64,000 nucleotides of DNA from Phymorhynchus buccinoides (taxonomy: Eukaryota; Mollusca; Gastropoda; Neogastropoda; Raphitomidae): the NCBI GenBank assembly GCA_017654935.2, contig CM065693.1, forward strand, positions 59,887,834 to 59,951,833, read 5' to 3'. A program made the translations under genes and the position numbers. Positions 22,277 to 34,840 of the stretch are shown piece after piece. How positions within the stretch are numbered: the stretch's first letter is position 1; the number at the start of each line of letters is the position of its first letter. The notes under the pieces were generated by a model that made no database searches, had not been told where the DNA came from, and saw only the letters and a list, made by a program, of their open reading frames with translations.

Positions 22277-22710
22277 ACAGACAAACAGACCAACAGACGG
22301 TTAAAACATACAATTAACCGAGAAAGGTAGGGGGGTGGCACATCTTGACCTTTTACCAAGGTCGAAACTTTGTTTATAAGGAAGCTAAGTTGAATGTTCC
22401 TGCCGAAGTTGTTCTTTGTTATTGCGTACAATACGTCAAACAGTAGAAAGTCACTTATACTGAAATTCAACTGATAGAAAACATACCCTTATGTAAAAAC
22501 TTTTGTTGGATGTAAGAAATGTTGGTGCAGCTAAAATTAAATTTAGACCTTAAAGACCCCCTGATCCGCTCAATTTTCTCTCTAGAAACGCCAAGAAATG
22601 ACGGACAGAAGTCGTTTTGCAGGAAGCGCGCTACGCATTATGCTCAGGTTACCCAGGAATTGGGCGCTAAAGGTGCTCATTCTCACCTGGATTTTTTCCT
22701 CACAGATTTG

Positions 22711-22775
22711 CCTCGTTTCTATACGAGGTTAATTAATATCATTTACGTATTAATTGTCCTCGTATACAAACGAGG
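22711..22775. other. 65-bp hairpin (27-bp arms)
   Basis: CCTCGTTTCTATACGAGGTT then AATTAAT pairs with the reverse complement of ATTAATTGTCCTCGTATACA then AACGAGG, with two or three mismatches, around an 11-base loop. Each arm also contains the short palindrome CCTCG..ATACGAGG. A third CCTCGTATC lies near 22840. It may be the core of a small inverted-repeat element. Confidence 0.75.
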
Positions 22776-24610
22776 CTGTGCATGGGAGATCATTTTGATG
22801 AATGCAGATTTTATCATTTGAGTTATGAGACTTGTAAATCCTCGTATCAACCGAGACAAAGCGAGATGGAAGCAACAGTGTCGATTCAATGAGACCAAGG
22901 TTGGTTAAATGCGAAGTTGGTAGGCCTAACGAACATTAAGGATAGCAGTAACGTCCCTTCCGACGTCAGTACGTTTGATTAAGAAGGAGGAGGAGAACGA
23001 GTGATGGTGATTCTAGGCCGAGTTGCGTTTTCCCTGCGATAGCAGCGAGTACCAGTACTGAGTATGGCCAAAGATACTGTACAGTCTTTGGTATGGCTAC
23101 CCTTCCGAGTCGGACATGAAAGATCCAGATCCAGTTTGAGCCTACTTGAATGTGCTGTGCAGATCAAGTAGAACCAGCCAACGCCAAGCCAGTCAGATGC
23201 ACGGGAACAGGTAAGATGCCTTCGCGACGTAGTAATCAAATGTGCTTGTTTGCAGACCAGTGTTTAGGTGCATAACAGTAGCTAGGTCCAAGAAGCCGAA
23301 TTTACTGTTGGATTTTTGCAAAATGGCCCAAATTTTGGTCATTTTCAATCAAAGATTTATAGTTCTTTGTCTCCATTTACCTGACTTAAAGTTGTATCAA
23401 AATAAAGATCAATCTTTCGCCTTTTTCTGAATGTGATTGTTTACTTTGGTGTGTAAAATGTATTTTTTCGAGTGAAAGAGAAAGCGAGTGAACAGAACGT
23501 AAAATTTGCTATTTTGCGATGTTTTTTTGGTCGTGGTTGCAAGACGTATTTCACCGACTATTTTCGACTGCAAATGGCTTTACACAATGGATGATCTAGA
23601 TCTAGACGCATACGTCAAACGAAAGAAGAAGCTCCGGACTTCTCTTCGGTCAAACTTCTAAGCGGAAATTTAACCGTTAAGGCCGTTAAAATTCCTTTAG
23701 AAAACAATACGTTGCATTGTTCAGCAAGTTTGAACACCTTCTGTTTCACTAAAAATCTTGAAAGTGAAAGAAAGAGAAAGCTGAATCTATCCGCTGTTCA
23801 ACGATATGATTGTCGTTTTGATCTAAACTATTTGTGTAAAGCCATTTTGATCGGAAGATTCAAGGCCTAGACTGGGTGCGCCATTGGTAGCAGCGACACG
23901 CCGAGATCTGACTTCATTCGATCAAAGCTGTTTCGGATCCCGTGAAAGCATTAGAAATTGGCAAATTGTAAAAAAAAAATTGTTTTTCGAAACTTACAAT
24001 GTATATAGGCTCATTTACATGCGCTATGAGAGCTGATCCAGCATTTATAAAGGTTTTATTTTACAATAATTCAATGGTATTGGGTCGAAGATCGCCTTGC
24101 GGCGATTCGCGTGAGTCATAGTTTTGATTGCTCAAGTTAATAAAAAAAATTTAGGACGAATTTCGCAGCCCAAAATATATATTTACCAACATTTATATAC
24201 ACGAAGTATCCAAGAACACTGCCAGATGACTGAGCTTTTCCAAATAAACAGTAGTAAAGCGCAAATCAAGAGGTTCTGTAGGTGTATTTCTCGAGTGTCA
24301 TGCAACTTTCGCCCAAGGCCTAGATTTATTTGTTCAATCAATAATTTGTACTTTCTATCGTAATTTTAGGTATATAGAGCAGAAAAACAAGTTCTTGCTG
24401 CTTTCTGATTAAAAGAATCAAACCAAATATGATTTAGAGAAGAAAACAAATTTGATTTAATGAAAAATTAAGCGTGCATTGGTCTACTTTCGCTTTCACC
24501 TGTAGGCCAAGACGTAGCTCAAAGTAGCGGTTTTTTCCCATCCAAGGAAATTTTAGTTTGTACTTTTTTGTTTCTTTGGAGCCATTGAAAGCTAAGCTTT
24601 ATGACCGGAT
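22776..24610. other. Unique AT-rich sequence with no recognised gene
   Basis: Both strands were read. Only short open frames occur, and none has recognisable family motifs. Confidence 0.6.
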
Positions 24611-24612
24611 TG

Positions 24613-24781
24613 CTCCCCCCCCCCCCCCCCCCCCCCCCCCCCTTCCCTTCTAAGTTCAGTTCAGTTCAGATTATTGCCAACGAAAAATGTATTTCACTCA
24701 AATGTGCAGCAGCTTGAAAAGACAAAACAAAACAAATTCAATAGATGAACGCATGCGTGCACGCGCACACACACACACTCT

Positions 24782-24866
<85 letters not shown>

Positions 24867-24884
24867 ACACACACACACACACAT
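24613..24884 (+). repeat. Poly-C run, (TTCAG)n and (GA)n/(CA)n
   Basis: Poly-C at about 24615-24642, then AGTTCAGTTCAGTTCAGATT, which resembles a pentanucleotide LINE or SINE tail in minus orientation. (GA)n at about 24785-24861 and (CA)n to 24884 follow. Confidence 0.85.
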
Positions 24885-25019
24885 TTTGATATTTTTTAAC
24901 ATTTTTGATCATTTTGACTTGACTTGACACACAGACTCATCCACCCCACCCCCCCACCCCACCCCACCCCACACACAGAAACAACAACAAAGAGCGAAAG
25001 TACACAGAATTGTGATGTA

Positions 25020-25083
25020 AACTTCACACACACACACACCCTTCCACATATTCACAGACACTATTGTGCACACACCACGCATG

Positions 25084-25137
<54 letters not shown>

Positions 25138-25555
25138 CACACTTCCACACACTATTGTGCACACACCACGCGTGAACACACACACGCACACACACACCCT
25201 TCCACATATTCACAGACACTATTGTGCACACACCACACACGCGCGCGCGCGCGCGCACGCACACGCGCACACACGCGCGCACACACATACACACCCCTTC
25301 CACCTATTCACAGACACTATTGTGCACACACCACGCATGAACACACACACACACACACACACCCTTCCACATATTCACACACTATTGTGCACACACCACG
25401 CGTGAACACACACACGCACACACACACCCTTCCACATATTCACAGACACTATTGTGCACACACCACACACGCGCGCGCGCGCACGCACACACGCGCGCAC
25501 ACACATACACACCCCTTCCACATATTCACACACTATTGTGCACACACCACGCATG

Positions 25556-25602
<47 letters not shown>
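25020..25602 (+). repeat. CA-rich array with a ~60-95-bp higher-order unit
   Basis: Six copies of a unit holding CTTCCACATATTCACAGACA and CTATTGTGCACACACCACGC, separated by variable (CA)n or (CGCG)n tracts. The repeat gives His/Thr-rich and Cys/Val-rich open frames that are not genes. Confidence 0.93.
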
Positions 25603-25603
<1 letters not shown>

Positions 25604-25620
25604 GTCGCGTTAAGAATCCT

Positions 25621-25868
25621 TTAACCCTTTCACCGCCAGCCACATTTCAGCCAAAAAATTCCATTAAATTTACCTGGGTAGAGAACAAAGTCCATCTGTA
25701 GTGTCGGGGATTCTTCTGTGTCACATATATAAAATAAGGTCTGCCCTTACTTCCCAAAACTAAAACAATAGGGTCTTTGGATCACAGGCCCTAATTTGAC
25801 GCCTTTTAGTGACATGGGTGTTAAACCATTGTGGTGCATAAATGCGACAATGGCGGTGAAAGGGTTAA
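25621..25868. mobile_element. piggyBac-type MITE
   Basis: The element begins TTAACCCTTTCACCGCCA and ends with its exact reverse complement, TGGCGGTGAAAGGGTTAA. TTAA is present at both outer ends (25621-25624 and 25865-25868). A TTAA target duplication plus CCC-initiated inverted repeats is the hallmark of the piggyBac superfamily. The 248-bp interior has no coding capacity. It contains GGCCCTAATTTGACGCCTTT and TGACATGGGTGTTAAACC, which recur in a decayed copy at about 61815-61910. Confidence 0.88.
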
Positions 25869-26054
25869 TGTCTCTTGGAGACATAGAGGATGAACAGTCA
25901 GTACAAAACAGGAGGCCACATACAAAGTAGACATTACGCACAGTCATAACACAAGCTTAACTTACTGACAATGTATTGTCAAATTTGTTCTGATTTAATA
26001 CATTTTGCTATTTGCAATTGGAATTTTAAACTTAAAACGAGAAAGAAAACAACA

Positions 26055-26141
26055 ACCCTCACACACACACACTCACACACACTACGCACGCATACACGCG
26101 CACGCGCGCGCGCGCACGCACACGCACACGCGCACGCACGC

Positions 26142-26176
<35 letters not shown>
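26055..26176 (+). repeat. (CA)n/(CG)n microsatellite
   Basis: CACA-, CACG- and CGCG-rich tract of about 120 bp. Confidence 0.95.
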
Positions 26177-26178
<2 letters not shown>

Positions 26179-26373
26179 GGTGGCTGAGGAAGAGTGCGGT
26201 TGGGTGTAGAGAGCGAATGCTGTATGAGGGAGCATGTTGTGGAGAATGGGGAAGACTCAAAAAATTATACTGGCTCTGTGTGTTACCTAATTTTGTTCAT
26301 GCTTTGTACTAATGTGGGAGGGGACGGATTGGAGTGGATTGGGTAGAATGGTTGGGGATGTGAAGAGGATTGG

Positions 26374-26617
26374 AAAGGGGGGGGGGGGGGGGGGTCCCCA
26401 CATTCGTTGAGTATGGAGAAGGTTGTTTATTATTGGTAAGAAGAACTTTGCTTTTATGTTTTGTGTTTTTTGTTGTTGATGGGGGTGTACCTTGATTTTT
26501 GTTCTCTGTTCTTTTTGTGTTGTTCAAATGCATGGATATTTTGTTTGCTGTTGTCCTTGTATCATAAGACCACAATGTAATTTATCTTGTTGAGATAATA
26601 AAGTAATTTTGACTTTC

Positions 26618-26686
<69 letters not shown>

Positions 26687-26690
26687 AAGA
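26374..26690. other. Poly-G run, LINE/SINE-like tail and (GA)n
   Basis: Poly-G at about 26376-26394. AGATAATAAAGTAATTTTGA then CTTTCAG (about 26574-26600) resembles other (A)ATAAA..TTTTGACTT tails in the window and is followed by (GA)n to about 26684. Between them there is no recognisable gene. Confidence 0.6.
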
Positions 26691-27114
26691 ACAATAACAA
26701 GAACAACGATTTAATGAACTGGGCCATCTGCCCATGTCAAACGGAACAGTGGGGTAGGGGCGATAACAAATAAGAAAAATAACATAGAATACGCCGAAAA
26801 AATCATGCAAAATTTGGCAAGCAATATACCAGAAACTGTTATTCCTCCACACACTCTGCCAGATCCGTGTACATCTTAAACCTGCATGTCTAATAAACAT
26901 CAATACGCAAAACCGTGAATTCCGACTAGAAGGTTCTATAGAGTAACAAATGTTGCAACAATATACTCATAGCAAGGTCTTTTAAGACATAGTTGTGCAG
27001 TTTTGTAAATGGACTCCTTTACAAGCAATGACATGATTTTTCTTTCACACACAGATACACACATCCCTCCCCCCTCACACATGCACACTTACACATAATA
27101 AAAATATACCCCCA

Positions 27115-27149
27115 CTCACCCAACTCACACACACACACACACACACATA

Positions 27150-27182
<33 letters not shown>

Positions 27183-27205
27183 GCACACACACACACACAC
27201 ACTCT
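27115..27205 (+). repeat. (CA)n/(CG)n microsatellite
   Basis: A CA tract with a CGCGCGCG core of about 14 bp, downstream of the LINE on the minus strand. Confidence 0.95.
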
Positions 27206-27409
27206 CAACAACAAAAACAATTCGTAATATGTGACTTAATACACACAGTTTTACATGTAATCATACGAAGAAGTTACAGTTAAGGCAGGAAGCACACAAA
27301 ACCATAAAGCGCATGATGTATAGACGTAAATGCAACTTAGTCTCCATCCCGTAAACCACGTTCGAGTAATACAATATGTTACAAACACGCATATAACAAA
27401 CTCAATAAG

Positions 27410-30400
27410 CTAGTTGTTCACACAGGTTGATCTTAACTGCAGTGCCTTACTAATAAAGGTGCCAACTGCATGTGATAATTTAACATTTGCTAAAAGTAAA
27501 GCCAGTCTAAACTCTGACGGTTGTCTGTAAAATTTCAATGGTATGTATTGTTCCCTAAGTGTTTTATACAAAGGACAAATGAACATAAAATGAGCTTCAG
27601 ATTCAATTATTCCTTTACAATGTGGACAGTCTAAATAGTTTCTTGTTTGTTTAGAAAAACGGTTAGCATGGCATTTCAGTGGTGATACACCCAGCCGTAT
27701 TCTTGTCAAGTACTTCTTTATGACACTATTTTTTAACACAAAAAGATAGTCACTCAGACAAAGATTTTGCTTCAGTAGAGAATAAAACGAATAACGTTCT
27801 TTAGTCTGAATATCACTAGCCCAGCCCTGAGTATAACAATCGATTAGGCGTTGCTTGAATTCATTCAGAAAAATCTTATCATTATTGACACCCTGGTTTT
27901 CCCAAACAAAACAAAACCCAAATTTATAAAGAGTGAAACATACCTTTGATGCCCAATTGTTTTTGTTTCGACTGTGCAGATTAAAGAGCATTTTGTAACA
28001 TTTATAGGGAATACGATCGGTGGTCATTTTTGTCAGTGTAAGCCAATATTTGATATTTCGAACATAAACATTTATGTACAACGGGTACCTACCTGTTTCA
28101 CCATAAACCAGTGCATTAGGTGTTCTAAGACTAACATTCAGAAACCTTTTAATCGCAAATAAATGTATCCGTTCAATGATAGAATGGTTAGCACTAAGAC
28201 CCCATACTTCTGATCCATAAGTTAAAATGGTCTGTATCTGGCAATCAAACAACTTAAAGAAAAGTTTTGGTGACTGATTATTTAATGTCCAAAGCAACCG
28301 TAAAATACCAATAACACCCTTTTTTGCTCGTTCAGCCATATCTTTCAAAGCAAATGAAAATGTCAATCCTGTTGAAAAGAATATGCCTAAATACTTATAC
28401 ATGTTAACAATTTCCAAAACATTCCCATCATATACCCATTTTTCACTTACCGCCAAATGTCCACCTTTACGAAAGACTATTATTTTAGATTTATCCATAT
28501 TTACAATAAGACCAAGCTTCTTTGCAGTATTATTTAAAATATTTAGTTGATGTTGCAACCCAATGATAGTGTAAGATAGCAATAACACATCATCAGCAAA
28601 AAGAAGAATTAATATTTGAATTTGCTCAGGTGTAAGCGTTATGCCATGTTTACCATTTTGGATAATATCATTTGCTAATTCGTTTATGAACAGCGAAAAT
28701 AAAACAGGGCTGCACATTTCGCCTTGTTTTAAACCCCTAGGACACATAAATACATCAGTGATTTCATTACCAGCACGAACTCTGGCTTTAACAACAGAAT
28801 ATATACTTTGAATTGCTTTGTACATTTTTCCATTATTACCATTTTTTCTTAGAATGGACCATAAGCAACTTCTATCAACTAGATCAAAGGCTTTTTTAAA
28901 GTCTATAAAAGCACAATATAACTTTTTATGATGAGCAAATTGCTTCTGAATTAATGACAACAGAGTAAAAACATGGTCAGTTGTGCTATACTTTCGTCTA
29001 AATCCAGCTTGAGCATCATTTAGCATTTTGTTTTTCTCTAACCAAGTTGACAATCGCTTGTTTAAAATGTAACTATACAGTTTACCACACACATTCAGCA
29101 AAGAAATTCCCCTGTAGTTGTCTGGGGAGTCGACATCCCCTTTTTTATAAATAGGTTGAATGATTGCTTCCGACCAAGATATTGGAAAAGAACCTGAATC
29201 GAATAACTTGTTAAAATAGTGTGTTAGAAATACGCTGATCACAGGGTCTGCAAATATATAAAACTCACCCGAAAACCCATCTGGACCTGCTGCTTTGTTG
29301 CTCTTTAGTGCAGAAATAGCTTCTAATACTTCGTGATGAGTTATACCCTGGTCTAACTCATTACAGTCAACATCAACAATACAGTCCACTTCTGAGTGGA
29401 ACCCTCTTTGACCTGCATAATTATATTCAACATCTCGGAAATCATTGAATACAGCTGAAAAATGTGCGAACCACTCATCAGAGGAAATGCTACTTCTATT
29501 GATAGGTTTGCTTAAACAAGTTTTTATAATTCCCCAAAAAAACTTTTGATTTTTTGTATTGCCTTCAAGCATGCTTATGACATTATCTTTATACTCACGT
29601 TGTTTCAATCTTAAGAAATCTTTATAGAAATTACGTTGATTGACATATGACACCCTCAAAAGTTCAGTATCTATGTCTGAATCCGTTTTTTCCTTATCAA
29701 CTTTCTTTGCTTCCCTTAACATTCTAAGAGCATACCGAGTGTCTTTACGTTTTTGTCTATAGTCAGCATCAAACCAAGGTTTGTTAAAGGACCCTCCCAT
29801 AACAACAGTCTTTAACATGGGATTTGCTGCCACTGTAAGTGCTTCATAAAATTTTGAAAGTGATTCATTAATATCAATGTTAATCAAATTATAAGCTTCA
29901 TTAACTTTTACAATCACTTGTTCCTTTTTGAAATTTTCAAGGTATTCATGTGAGTATTGACAATCCCATTTATATTTCTGAACTACAACCTTTTTATTTT
30001 GTTTATTAACTGGACATTCCGTGTTTCTAAACTTTAATTCAAGCTCTATGGGCATATGTTTAGATTCTATCCTCTGGCCAACAGTTAGTTTAAAGACTAA
30101 ATCAAAAATACACCTAGAAACTATAAAATAATCTATTGTGCTGGAACCGTTGTGCGCAATGTAGGTGTAACTGCCATCCAACTGTCCCAACTTAATTCCA
30201 TTTAACAATATTAAATCAAACTGTTCACAGACATTGAGTAAATAATGACCAAAAGCATTTATAACAGTATCATCAGATTTGCGCTAAAAACAATCATCAC
30301 AATTACCTGGAACATTATCGATTTCAAGAAAATCATATGGCAGCACAGCTTCTCTGGCGTTTTCACTTGCTGTCCTAGCATTTAAATCACCCATTATTAT

Positions 30401-30866
30401 TATGGGAACATCATTTGCACACTCATACATATCTAAAATGCATTGTTCTAAAAGTGATACACCATTGTAAATGTCTGTATCAGCATAATATGTACTATAT
30501 TGGGGGGGGTATATATATACCTATTAACATACAATCATAATCAAGACCCAAACATTTTTTTGAAAGTTTAAGCACAATACAATTGTCATACTCTATTTCA
30601 ATGCGAGAAACAAAATTAGAAAATTGCTTTCTCACAAGAAAGGCTACTCCGCCACACAATCTAGCCGTTGGTGCCTCAGAAACTTTCACACCACCAGATA
30701 CAAAAACATCATGCATAGGAAAAAGATGGAATGGAAAATTCGTGCTAAATGTTTCTGTCAAAACAACAAAATCGAATTTAGACAAGTAACCAAGCATGTC
30801 TGGCTGATAAATGGTACTCAAACCTTCTATGTTATATGTTAGGAATTTTAATTGTTGTGGCTGCAC
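27410..30866 (-). pseudogene. LINE ORF2: APE endonuclease and reverse transcriptase, almost intact
   Basis: A non-LTR retrotransposon replicase. It nicks DNA and copies its own RNA at the nick. It starts at 30866 ([16 protein letters not shown]), then has VVLTETF (endonuclease Glu) up to IGIYIPPP. A run of eight G/C at about 30504-30511 breaks the frame. The next frame gives PIIIMGDLNARTASENA and meets TAG at 30284-30286. From 30208 an open frame of 932 codons follows: SSTIDYFIVS, AAGPDGFSGEFY, IIQPIYKKGDVDSPDNYRGI, AFIDFKKAFDLVDR (motif A), GLKQGEMCSPVLFSLFINEL, LLFADDVLLLS (FADD box), MYKYLGIFFS, and a C-terminal CPHCKGIIESEAHFMFIC metal-binding motif. The SDH-type endonuclease motif reads SKHMPI. 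There is no ORF1. Only two lesions suggest a young copy. The clade is not assigned beyond APE-type LINE. Confidence 0.93.
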
Positions 30867-30976
<110 letters not shown>

Positions 30977-31194
30977 GCTGTAAGTTTACATTCCAAGGAT
31001 GTACAATTACTACTTACAGCGTCACAAAATAAGCACAACCCTGCACGTGTTGACTCAAGCACACGCATCATCACAAACATTAAAAGCAAAATATGGACTT
31101 AAAACAAGGATATATCTTTATGAAATAAAACCAAAACAAAACATTGTTTGAAGAAGCATAACGACATAACAAAAAATAGGATAACAACACAACA

Positions 31195-31400
31195 CCATAT
31201 CACCAGCGTGGCACAGAGGTAACACACACACCTCGTATACAATAAATCTGAGTTTGAGTCTGGGTACTGGGGATTGTTCCTCTCACTCTGCACTAGGTCT
31301 TACGGTTTGAACAAGGAGCCTTTCGGATGAGACGATAAACGGAGGTCCCGTGTGCCCAGGCACTTAGCAAACATTAATCCCAGTGGCAATTAAAAAGTTG
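31195..31400 (+). mobile_element. tRNA-derived SINE
   Basis: The head resembles a tRNA gene with internal polymerase III promoters: an A-box-like TGGCACAGAGGT (31209-31220) and, about 30 bp on, a B-box-like GAGTTTGAGTC (31250-31260). The body has CCTTTCGGATGAGACGATAA, ACGGAGGTCCCGTGTGCCCA and GGCACTTAGCAAAC. I recall this arrangement from abundant molluscan SINEs, but no database was searched. It is not a functional tRNA: no cloverleaf with a clear anticodon arm can be drawn. Confidence 0.7.
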
Positions 31401-31603
31401 TGATTTGGTCAAAATTTACCCCCCCCCCTCATTCCTAACCAGTCACACAAAAATCACATGCAAATTAAAACACGTTCAAGTAATTTTCCCGTGTCAGTGG
31501 GTAATATATCACAACAAAACCATGTAAATTTCATTTGACTTATATATATATTTATCAGGCACACATGTACACTCATGCGCACACATGTGGGCTACGAAAC
31601 GCG

Positions 31604-31604
<1 letters not shown>

Positions 31605-31668
<64 letters not shown>
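31605..31668 (+). repeat. (GT)n microsatellite
   Basis: About 30 GT units. Confidence 0.97.
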
Positions 31669-33710
31669 ATGTATATCTAAAAAAAAGGCTGAAGAAGTGA
31701 TATTTTCTTGTGCAGGTAAATTATTTCTTTGCCTTTAAAATATAAAACAAGAAGTGAAAATGCCCCCTAAATTCCTGGCTGGGGATGAGCTTTACACTTA
31801 GTTAAGAAAGGAGGAAACTAATAGCCCTGGATGAGTTCCCCCAAACAAGAAAACTACAACAGCTCAACTAGTTTTTCCATGGGGAAATTTTCAGCACACC
31901 AGTAACACTAGAGCAAAGGTGGCAGCTTTCCCATGGGAAACTGAATAAGATGTAAACAAGATTTAAATGTCAGGGTCAGCAAATTTATAAAGAACCGAGA
32001 CGCGCTCTAGGTCCATGCAGAGCTTCAGGAGATATAATAATGTATACCACAAACAAAATTAAACACTCAAGGTCAAAGTTCAATGTAAAGGAAAACAGAT
32101 ACTGTTTGGGACACATGCATGGTGCAGTAGCTTTAAGTTACACAGTACTCTTCAAAATTTGGAACAAATGTATACAGCTGTTTATAAGATATAACAACAT
32201 ACAAGGAAGAAACACGGTCAAATGTCAAGGACACCCAAAGGTTGTTAATACTTTAAATAATAATGTCAGGTATGTACAACACCTTGAGCTATTGATCAAC
32301 TTTTTGAAATTTGGGGACTAAAAATGCAAAAATCTGAAAGATGTCCTAATCATACAGACGATTATGCTCAAGGTCAAAGGTCAAGGTCAAGGTAATGAGT
32401 GTAATACATAGTTAACATATAGAATCGCTATAAGCCAATATACATACTTACAACAAAAATTAGACTGTAGCTGCAAAGGTGCGAAAAAATTGATCCCCCC
32501 CCCCCCTCCCCCCAAAAAACCCCCAATGTGTTCAAGGTCAACCTTCGAGGTCAAAGTCAACAAGGTTGTAATTTGCCTTTAACTGCCTTATGTTTCAGTT
32601 AATGCACCCTTATGCACAATTTGAATCAATTATTTACTGCAGTTTACAAGATATTTCTGGGAAAAACAAAGCCAGAAACAACGAGAGAGAAAAAAAGAAT
32701 AAAAACATAGTCCTCCTTCTGTCTGTGGCAGAGGACACAAATAACAGAACATAGATTTAGAAAAAAAAGGTTATTGAGATTTGTCTAAAACGGAGAATGG
32801 AGATAATAACATTTCAAATTTCTAGCAACAGTAGACTTTGATTTGTGATGTATTGAAAAAAGTCATATTTCATGATTTTTACCAATTTTACAAAACTGGT
32901 TGATTTCGTTACCATGGTGATCGTTCAGTTTGTTACCGGGTGATCACTACTTTGCCTTGTTGTGTTTGACACATGCCTGTGATTAGTCATCCCAAAAATC
33001 AGAACTCTAGGCTTCTTAGTTATTTCATTACAACTCTTCAAAAACAGTGCATTTTGTTCACTTTTTCGATGTTATTTTATTTCCTCAATCTCACCCTGTT
33101 TCATGCAGGCACTGTATTCAAACCACAAAGCAGACAGTCTTGTATTTCTGTTTGTGGATAGAGTTAAGGTAGTAAAAGAAGACACCATAAATTCTAAATC
33201 GTTAATGTGTGTTGTTGGGGCTTGGTAAAATTCTAAACTTTGAACATGTAGCAAAAAGCTTAAAATGACGCAAAATTACCTAAATTAAACACACTTTAAA
33301 TTGCTACAACTCGGAAATTATTTGAGCTACAGTCTTGATATTTTGCACATTTTCTAATCTCAACACGTTCTTTACATGGACATACTTTTTAAAACTGCAT
33401 TTCAGAAATCCGTTATTGCCTGGTACCACCTGCTAACAGTTACAAAGTGGTAGATCAGGATCTAGATCTATTTTTATGGTAGATCTAGTCTATACTTCAT
33501 GTCAGCAGCTGCAGATGAAAGAATGTTAGTCTTGTTCATTCTGTTCTGTTTATCGTGATCAACCACTGCTGCAATCAGTTATTTGTGAAGATAGAGTAGG
33601 TTGAGTATAGATCTATAAGCAAGCAGCATGACTTTGTACATTGACAGCTATTTTATACTGGTGTTTACTGTTGAAATGCACTGCCAAAGGCAATTTTAAT
33701 TATTGGCAGA
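31669..33710. other. Unique or old-repeat sequence with no recognised gene
   Basis: AT-rich, with stretches of AAGGTCAAAGGTCAAGGTCA type (about 32368-32392 and 32533-32560). A poly-C run lies at about 32497-32512. No coding motifs were found on either strand. Confidence 0.55.
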
Positions 33711-33806
33711 GGCACGAGCCCGTATTTCACATTCTCCAGGCAGGGTACGGGCCCGTATTTCACATTCTCCAGGCAGGGTACGGGCCCGTATTTCACATTC
33801 GCCAGG
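33710..33806 (+). repeat. ~36-bp minisatellite, 3 copies
   Basis: Three copies of GGGCCCGTATTTCACATTCT then CCAGGCAGGGTAC. The last carries TTCGCC. Confidence 0.93.
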
Positions 33807-34300
33807 CTCAATCACGGGACGCAAAAATTGTGCGTAAATGTCTTCAAAAATTACTAACATTAACTCTGACATGTTCCTAGAACCCTAGATCTATCCCTAA
33901 CCCTGTTCCTTACCAAGAAGCGTTAAATATACGAAATAAGAAAATGCATTATTGATGAAAAATTCGACAAGGAAAAGTTACTATACTATCCCTGAAGATT
34001 GTCTGAGTGTTGCAACAACACCGTACCCGTAGCCACTGTGCTAATTATTCTGAGGACTCTTGCATCGACAAAGCGCATTGTTTAAAAAATGATTTTTGTG
34101 TGTATAGATAGTAGCAGTAGTAGGCCTAGTAGTAGTTGTAGGAAGGAAGAAAATGACTGCTTAACGTCATCCAGGCTGGAACAGGTACATGTTGGAAGTT
34201 AATAGACATAAAGATGGTGGGGCGATCCTGGAGGTACTGCACTACCAGGAAAGTCCCAATGCTTTTTTAAAATATCAATATGTATGTGCCTAAAAGGAAT

Positions 34301-34469
34301 TACCGTGGGATCTCCCTTATAAGAATCCCTCCCATGTATGACCTACTTCTCTGAGACATAAATTTCCCTTCTTTGTAAGTATTAATGTTACTTCCCTTAT
34401 AAAACCCCTCCCTTTCAAGACCTCATTTTGGATGATTTTTGAAGGTCTTATAAGTGAGGTTCTATTGTA
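34301..34469 (-). mobile_element. Decayed mariner/pogo-like MITE (same family as 40058-40231)
   Basis: The ends read TACCGTGGGATCTCCCTTAT on the left and GAGGTTCTATTGTA on the right. The interior (TTCTCTGAGACATAAATTTC, CCTTCTTTGTAAGTATTAAT, CTTATAAAACCCCTCC) matches the reverse complement of the copy at 40058-40231. No coding capacity. Confidence 0.75.
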
Positions 34470-34483
34470 GTAATATTATTGAG

Positions 34484-34499
34484 TAGTAGTAGTAGCAAC

Positions 34500-34543
<44 letters not shown>

Positions 34544-34562
34544 CAGTAGCAGTAATAGTAGA
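34484..34562 (+). repeat. (TAG)n trinucleotide tract
   Basis: About 20 AGT/TAG units with CAG and CAA interruptions. On the reverse strand it gives a poly-Leu frame with no gene support. Confidence 0.95.
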
Positions 34563-34769
34563 AGAGATGGAAGATTAAGAAGAAGAGAGAGACAGACAGA
34601 GAAATAGAAAAGGAAGAACAGGGAGATGGCAATGAGATACATTCCCTCCCCCACCCCCCCCACACACATACATAAACATACGTGCACACAATGTGACGCA
34701 TATGTTCATGCTTAAACACGGGAACTATTAAAGTGACTGTAAATCACAACATAATAGTAATAACAGTGA

Positions 34770-34840
34770 AGCATTTATATAGCGCACTCCTCCGCCAAAT
34801 GTGGAGCTCTATGCGCTTAGCAGAAAATCAAAAAGTAATA
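34770..34840 (-). mobile_element. L2-type LINE 3' tail fragment
   Basis: The reverse complement has GCTAAGCGCATAGAGCTCCA then GCGCTATATAAATG, matching the tails at 12836 and 39465. A purine-rich, low-complexity region (34850-35100) follows. Confidence 0.6.

Noticed and set aside
31195..31270. A functional tRNA gene
   Set aside because: A- and B-box-like words are present but no complete cloverleaf fits, and the sequence continues into a SINE body.
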